NCBI GenBank assembly: GCA_937935995.1
Contig: CALGXF010000010.1
Location: forward strand, 1 to 15,779
DNA length: 15,779 nt
Source: an uncultured Alphaproteobacteria bacterium
GTDB lineage: Bacteria > Pseudomonadota > Alphaproteobacteria > CAAHEQ01 > UBA3637
Direction: 5' to 3'
Positions 14,041 to 15,779 of this stretch are shown piece by piece. The notes below the pieces were generated by a model. The model was given only the letters and a program-made list of their open reading frames with translations. It did not search any database and had not been told where the DNA came from. The translations under genes were made by a program, and so were the position numbers. Position 1 is the first letter of the stretch, and every line of letters begins with the position of its first letter.

Positions 14041-14223
14041 TTCCAACCGGATAACCAATTTTTTATGATAGATAAGGGATAAAAGGTGTAAGGTATGAAT
14101 CCATACATCTCCTTTTCCTTTTTCCAATTGTTCCAGATAAAACCCGCTCCGGTTTAACAAAACGGATACATCCGAAACAGACAAGCCGCATTCGGTGCGG
14201 ACTTGTGCCAAATGAAGACCCAA
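14038..14223 (-). CDS. Small XRE-like helix-turn-helix protein, 5' end apparently interrupted
   Basis: The open part encodes about 61 residues from a TTG at 14223, with the XRE-type pattern L-A-Q-V-R-T-E-C-G-L-S-V-S-D-V-S-V-L-L-N and Y-L-E-Q-L-E-K-G-K, a probable DNA-binding domain. The TTG has no ribosome-binding site. Upstream, in the same frame, an ideal AAGGAG (14294-14289) with 8-nt spacing precedes ATG (14280-14278), but the next codon is TAA (14277-14275). After that stop the frame stays open and charged (K-N-Q-A-R-A-E-R-K-Q-F-R) into the HTH domain. The original gene was probably about 80 residues and now carries a nonsense codon at position 2, unless a rare start is used or the base is a sequencing error. 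It could be a repressor of the neighbouring locus; that is inference. Confidence 0.55.
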   Translation of the reverse strand: MGLHLAQVRTECGLSVSDVSVLLNRSGFYLEQLEKGKGDVWIHTLHLLSLIYHKKLVIRLE

Positions 14224-14302
14224 ATCGCATCGAAATTGTTTTCGTTCGGCGCGGGCCTGATTTTTATCTATAAATTACATGCTTCAAACTCCTTTTTTGT
14301 GG

Positions 14303-14457
14303 TTAAACAAAACCCACCTTGATGTCAAGGTGGGGGAGTTACAAAGGCCGTAACATCACGGCTGCGTTTATTCAATATATTCACGCACTCCCCCAAAGTT
14401 TGGAGGATGTTTGATGTTAAGGGACCTTGTAATCCCATCACCGGCATTCCCGATGAC
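14303..14457 (-). ncRNA. Candidate structured RNA or leader upstream of the HTH gene
   Basis: A minus-strand transcript of about 155 nt is suggested by a promoter (14492-14464) and a terminator (14334-14305). Possible helices in order: an imperfect hairpin (14455-14436), GGGA/TCCC (14436-14421), TCCTCCAA/TTGGGGGA (14407-14389, one G-U pair), a helix GGGGGAGT/ACTCCCCC (14394-14387 with 14339-14332) enclosing GCGT/ACGC and GCCGT/ACGGC hairpins, then the terminator. GGGGGA can pair upstream or downstream, and the CCC of ACTCCCCC is also used by the terminator stem, so these pairings compete. In addition TAACATCA (14419-14412) is complementary to TGATGTTA (14358-14351). This looks like an attenuator or riboswitch-like leader, but it could be an independent small RNA. 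No known RNA family was recognised. Confidence 0.4.
14305..14334 (-). terminator. Terminator between the candidate RNA and the HTH gene
   Basis: On the minus strand CCCACCTTG (14334-14326) pairs perfectly with CAAGGTGGG (14321-14313) over a 4-nt loop, followed by TTTTGTTT. It lies about 20 nt upstream of the ribosome-binding site of the HTH gene, so it either ends a separate small RNA or attenuates that gene. Confidence 0.75.
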
Positions 14458-14463
14458 AAATTG

Positions 14464-14492
14464 AGTATAAAAGCAAATCCATCTCGGTGCAA
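14464..14492 (-). promoter_or_regulatory. Promoter of the candidate structured RNA
   Basis: On the minus strand TTGCAC (14492-14487), a 17-nt spacer and TATACT (14469-14464, five of six consensus bases) would start transcription near 14457 toward the HTH gene. It is back to back with the promoter of the pilin-like gene. Confidence 0.5.
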
Positions 14493-14551
14493 GCAGAATT
14501 TAAGCATTCCGGCAAAAGCGCTGGTACGTGTTTAAATAAAAATATTTCCGC

Positions 14552-14580
14552 TTGACATTTTCCGGGGGGGGGGGTAGAGT
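14552..14580 (+). promoter_or_regulatory. Promoter of the pilin-like Cys-rich gene, with poly-G spacer
   Basis: A perfect TTGACA (14552-14557), a spacer of exactly 17 nt whose last eleven bases are all G, and TAGAGT (14575-14580, four of six consensus bases). The start would fall near 14587, with a leader of about 88 nt before the ATG at 14675. Because the homopolymer fills the space between the two boxes, gain or loss of a G would change the spacing and hence promoter strength. Confidence 0.65.
14564..14574 (+). repeat. Homopolymeric G11 tract in the promoter spacer
   Basis: Eleven consecutive G residues end directly against the -10 box. Such tracts mutate by slipped-strand mispairing and are the basis of phase variation at several bacterial surface-protein promoters. 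The exact length may also vary through sequencing error. Confidence 0.9.
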
Positions 14581-14674
14581 GTGAAAGCCGGCATGAAAAA
14601 AGGAAAAAACAACCGGTAAAGTACGATTTTTTTACGGCAGAAAACAAGTACAATGTCCGAAAAAGGAGAAGCGC

Positions 14675-15779
14675 ATGCGAAAAGAACAAATCGGTCGTTC
14701 GATGATAGAAATGCTGGCTGTGTTAGCTATCATCGCAATTTTAAGTATTTCGAGTTTAATGGGATATCGATATGCTTTGAATAAAAATAAAGCAAATAAT
14801 ATTTTATATGATGTAAAAACGCTTGCTGTTTTATCAATTTCGGATGACATTTTTGCCCATAAAGAAAATGGAGAAAAAATTCCCTCAACGCATCTGGGGT
14901 TTTTATCGGAATCCGGTTCAAAATTCGCTATTGTTAAAGAAACGGATATGACTTTTTATATAGAGGCTTTTCCGATAGCCCAGAAAATATGTAATTATCT
15001 TTTAAAGGTTGAAAATCCATTGATTGAAGAAGTGACAGCGAATGAAGGAATGGGGTGTCAACCCGGTGAAGAGAATGTTCTTCAATTTTATTTAAATAAT
15101 GATTTAAGGGAGGAAATGTCTAATCCGAATCGATTTGAAAGGTGTGAAACAACATCGGATTGTCCGGGAACTTGTGCAGAATGTCGGAATAAGATTTGCT
15201 ACGATAACAGCCGGTTGTGCGGTGGGGATACGCCTTATTGTGTGAGTGGAAACTGTGTGAAATGTCCTAAAGGGGAAATACAACAAGGATATGAGTGTAT
15301 TTCATGCTCGGAATCGGCCATTATTTATGACGAGGAAGGAAAGAAATGCGCCGGTTGTTCTAACAGATTCTATGCATCTGGTCATAAGCAATGTGTTTTG
15401 TGCTCAACGCAGGTAGGCTATGCTTCCACAAAAGAAGAGTGCTTAAAGTGTCCTAACAGATATTATGCAGGAGATAAGTGTTATTACTGCGAGGGAACTG
15501 TTACCAATGATGGGACAGCCTGTTCATGGAATTGTCCGCAAGGACAGTTTGGCTCTGCGTCGAATTGTTATGATTGCAATGAGCCTCAAGAGGTGTTTTG
15601 GGGAAGCAATGCTCAAACATGCTCGCAATGTTTCAATCGGTTTTATTCACCAAACAATAGAACGTGCGTTTTGTGTTCAATTCAGCAAGGTTGGAATACG
15701 ACGGAAGAAGAATGTTTAAGGTGTCCTAACAGATATTATATAGCGAATACTTGTTATCCTTGTACAGGAACCGTTATTG
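14675..15779 (+). CDS. Prepilin-like protein with long Cys-rich CxxC repeat region, incomplete at window end
   Basis: The frame is open for 368 codons and runs off the window. AAGGAG lies 6 nt before the ATG. The N-terminus is a type III signal of type IV pilins: a short basic leader ending I-G (G7), then R-S-M-I-E-M-L-A-V-L-A-I-I-A-I-L, with the conserved glutamate at mature position 5 (E12). Residues about 30-150 form a pilin-like globular part with few cysteines. From C157 on there are 31 cysteines in about 207 residues, including 12 CxxC motifs, resembling growth-factor-receptor or furin-like disulfide-rich repeats. Residues 225-272 recur at 316-363, exactly 91 residues on, with C-P-N-R-Y-Y and C-V-L-C in each. 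Likely a surface or pilus-tip adhesin secreted by a type II/IV machinery (inference). Base usage is more AT-rich than in neighbours. Expression may be phase variable. Confidence 0.85.
   Translation, partial: MRKEQIGRSMIEMLAVLAIIAILSISSLMGYRYALNKNKANNILYDVKTLAVLSISDDIFAHKENGEKIPSTHLGFLSESGSKFAIVKETDMTFYIEAFPIAQKICNYLLKVENPLIEEVTANEGMGCQPGEENVLQFYLNNDLREEMSNPNRFERCETTSDCPGTCAECRNKICYDNSRLCGGDTPYCVSGNCVKCPKGEIQQGYECISCSESAIIYDEEGKKCAGCSNRFYASGHKQCVLCSTQVGYASTKEECLKCPNRYYAGDKCYYCEGTVTNDGTACSWNCPQGQFGSASNCYDCNEPQEVFWGSNAQTCSQCFNRFYSPNNRTCVLCSIQQGWNTTEEECLRCPNRYYIANTCYPCTGTVI
15356..15779 (+). repeat. 273-bp in-frame tandem repeat within the Cys-rich gene
   Basis: Unit 1 spans about 15356-15628 and unit 2 starts at 15629 and continues past the window edge. 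The period is 273 nt (91 codons): the 18-nt sequence beginning TGTCCTAACAG is identical at 15449 and 15722, and all eight cysteines from C225 to C272 recur at +91. DNA identity is partial, so the copies have diverged. Confidence 0.8.

Noticed and set aside
14332..14394. 63-nt element with GGGGGAG/CTCCCCC ends as a tRNA
   Set aside because: Although the end stem and two inner hairpins imitate a tRNA, there is no GTTC-type T-arm, no D-loop consensus and the length is too short for a bacterial tRNA.
14325..14507. 60-codon minus-strand open frame across the candidate structured RNA
   Set aside because: The ATG lacks a spaced ribosome-binding site, the predicted start of transcription lies inside the frame, and its end runs into the terminator stem.
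14593..14619. Eight-codon leader peptide (M-K-K-G-K-N-N-R) before the pilin-like gene
   Set aside because: No ribosome-binding site and no attenuator-like hairpin pair tied to it; probably chance.
14438..14689. 83-codon minus-strand open frame opposite the pilin-like promoter
   Set aside because: It reads through the poly-C complement of the G11 tract, has no family features and overlaps the start of the real plus-strand gene.
15465..15719. 84-codon plus-strand open frame at the right end
   Set aside because: It is an out-of-frame shadow of the Cys-rich gene, whose own frame is open from 14675 to the window edge.

Overview
The window looks like chromosomal DNA from an uncultured alphaproteobacterium of moderate GC, possibly a host-associated lineage. 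Support comes from families that are largely alphaproteobacterial: DUF1150 behind an Hsp20, DUF1013 (TrcR) next to DUF2312 (GapR), an RNase E with an acidic insertion in its S1 domain, an RpoH promoter of the CTTG-N18-CYTATNT type, and GANTC (CcrM-type) sites clustered upstream of dnaA. The lineage is inference; no rRNA or tRNA gene is visible.

Left part (1-4270), all on the minus strand. It holds the first codons of a gene leaving the window with its own promoter, a heat-shock pair (hsp20 and DUF1150), dnaA with a 540-bp upstream region that may be regulatory or an origin, rpsT, and a two-gene unit of exported proteins of unknown function, one with Sel1-like repeats.

Middle part (4410-13044). 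glgP (glycogen phosphorylase) is followed after 7 nt by trmB (tRNA m7G46 methyltransferase), then a lone STAS-domain protein. An AMIN/amidase_3 cell-wall amidase lies on the minus strand. Next comes an unusual pair: a 193-residue stand-alone copy of the N-terminal RNase E module without the catalytic domain, directly upstream of full-length rne. A small exported protein of unknown function follows.

Right part (13058-15779). trcR and gapR, which act on RNA polymerase and on chromosome structure, form an operon ending in a shared bidirectional terminator. Beyond it the character changes to what looks like an accessory locus. On the minus strand are a small XRE-like helix-turn-helix gene whose best start is ATG followed at once by TAA, and upstream of it a candidate structured RNA with its own promoter and terminator. 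On the plus strand is a large gene, open at the window edge, with a type IV prepilin-like N-terminus and a Cys-rich C-terminus (12 CxxC motifs, a 91-residue repeat). Its promoter has a consensus TTGACA box, an exactly 17-bp spacer ending in eleven G residues, and a TAGAGT box. This is the architecture of a slipped-strand phase-variable promoter and is the most interesting signal here.
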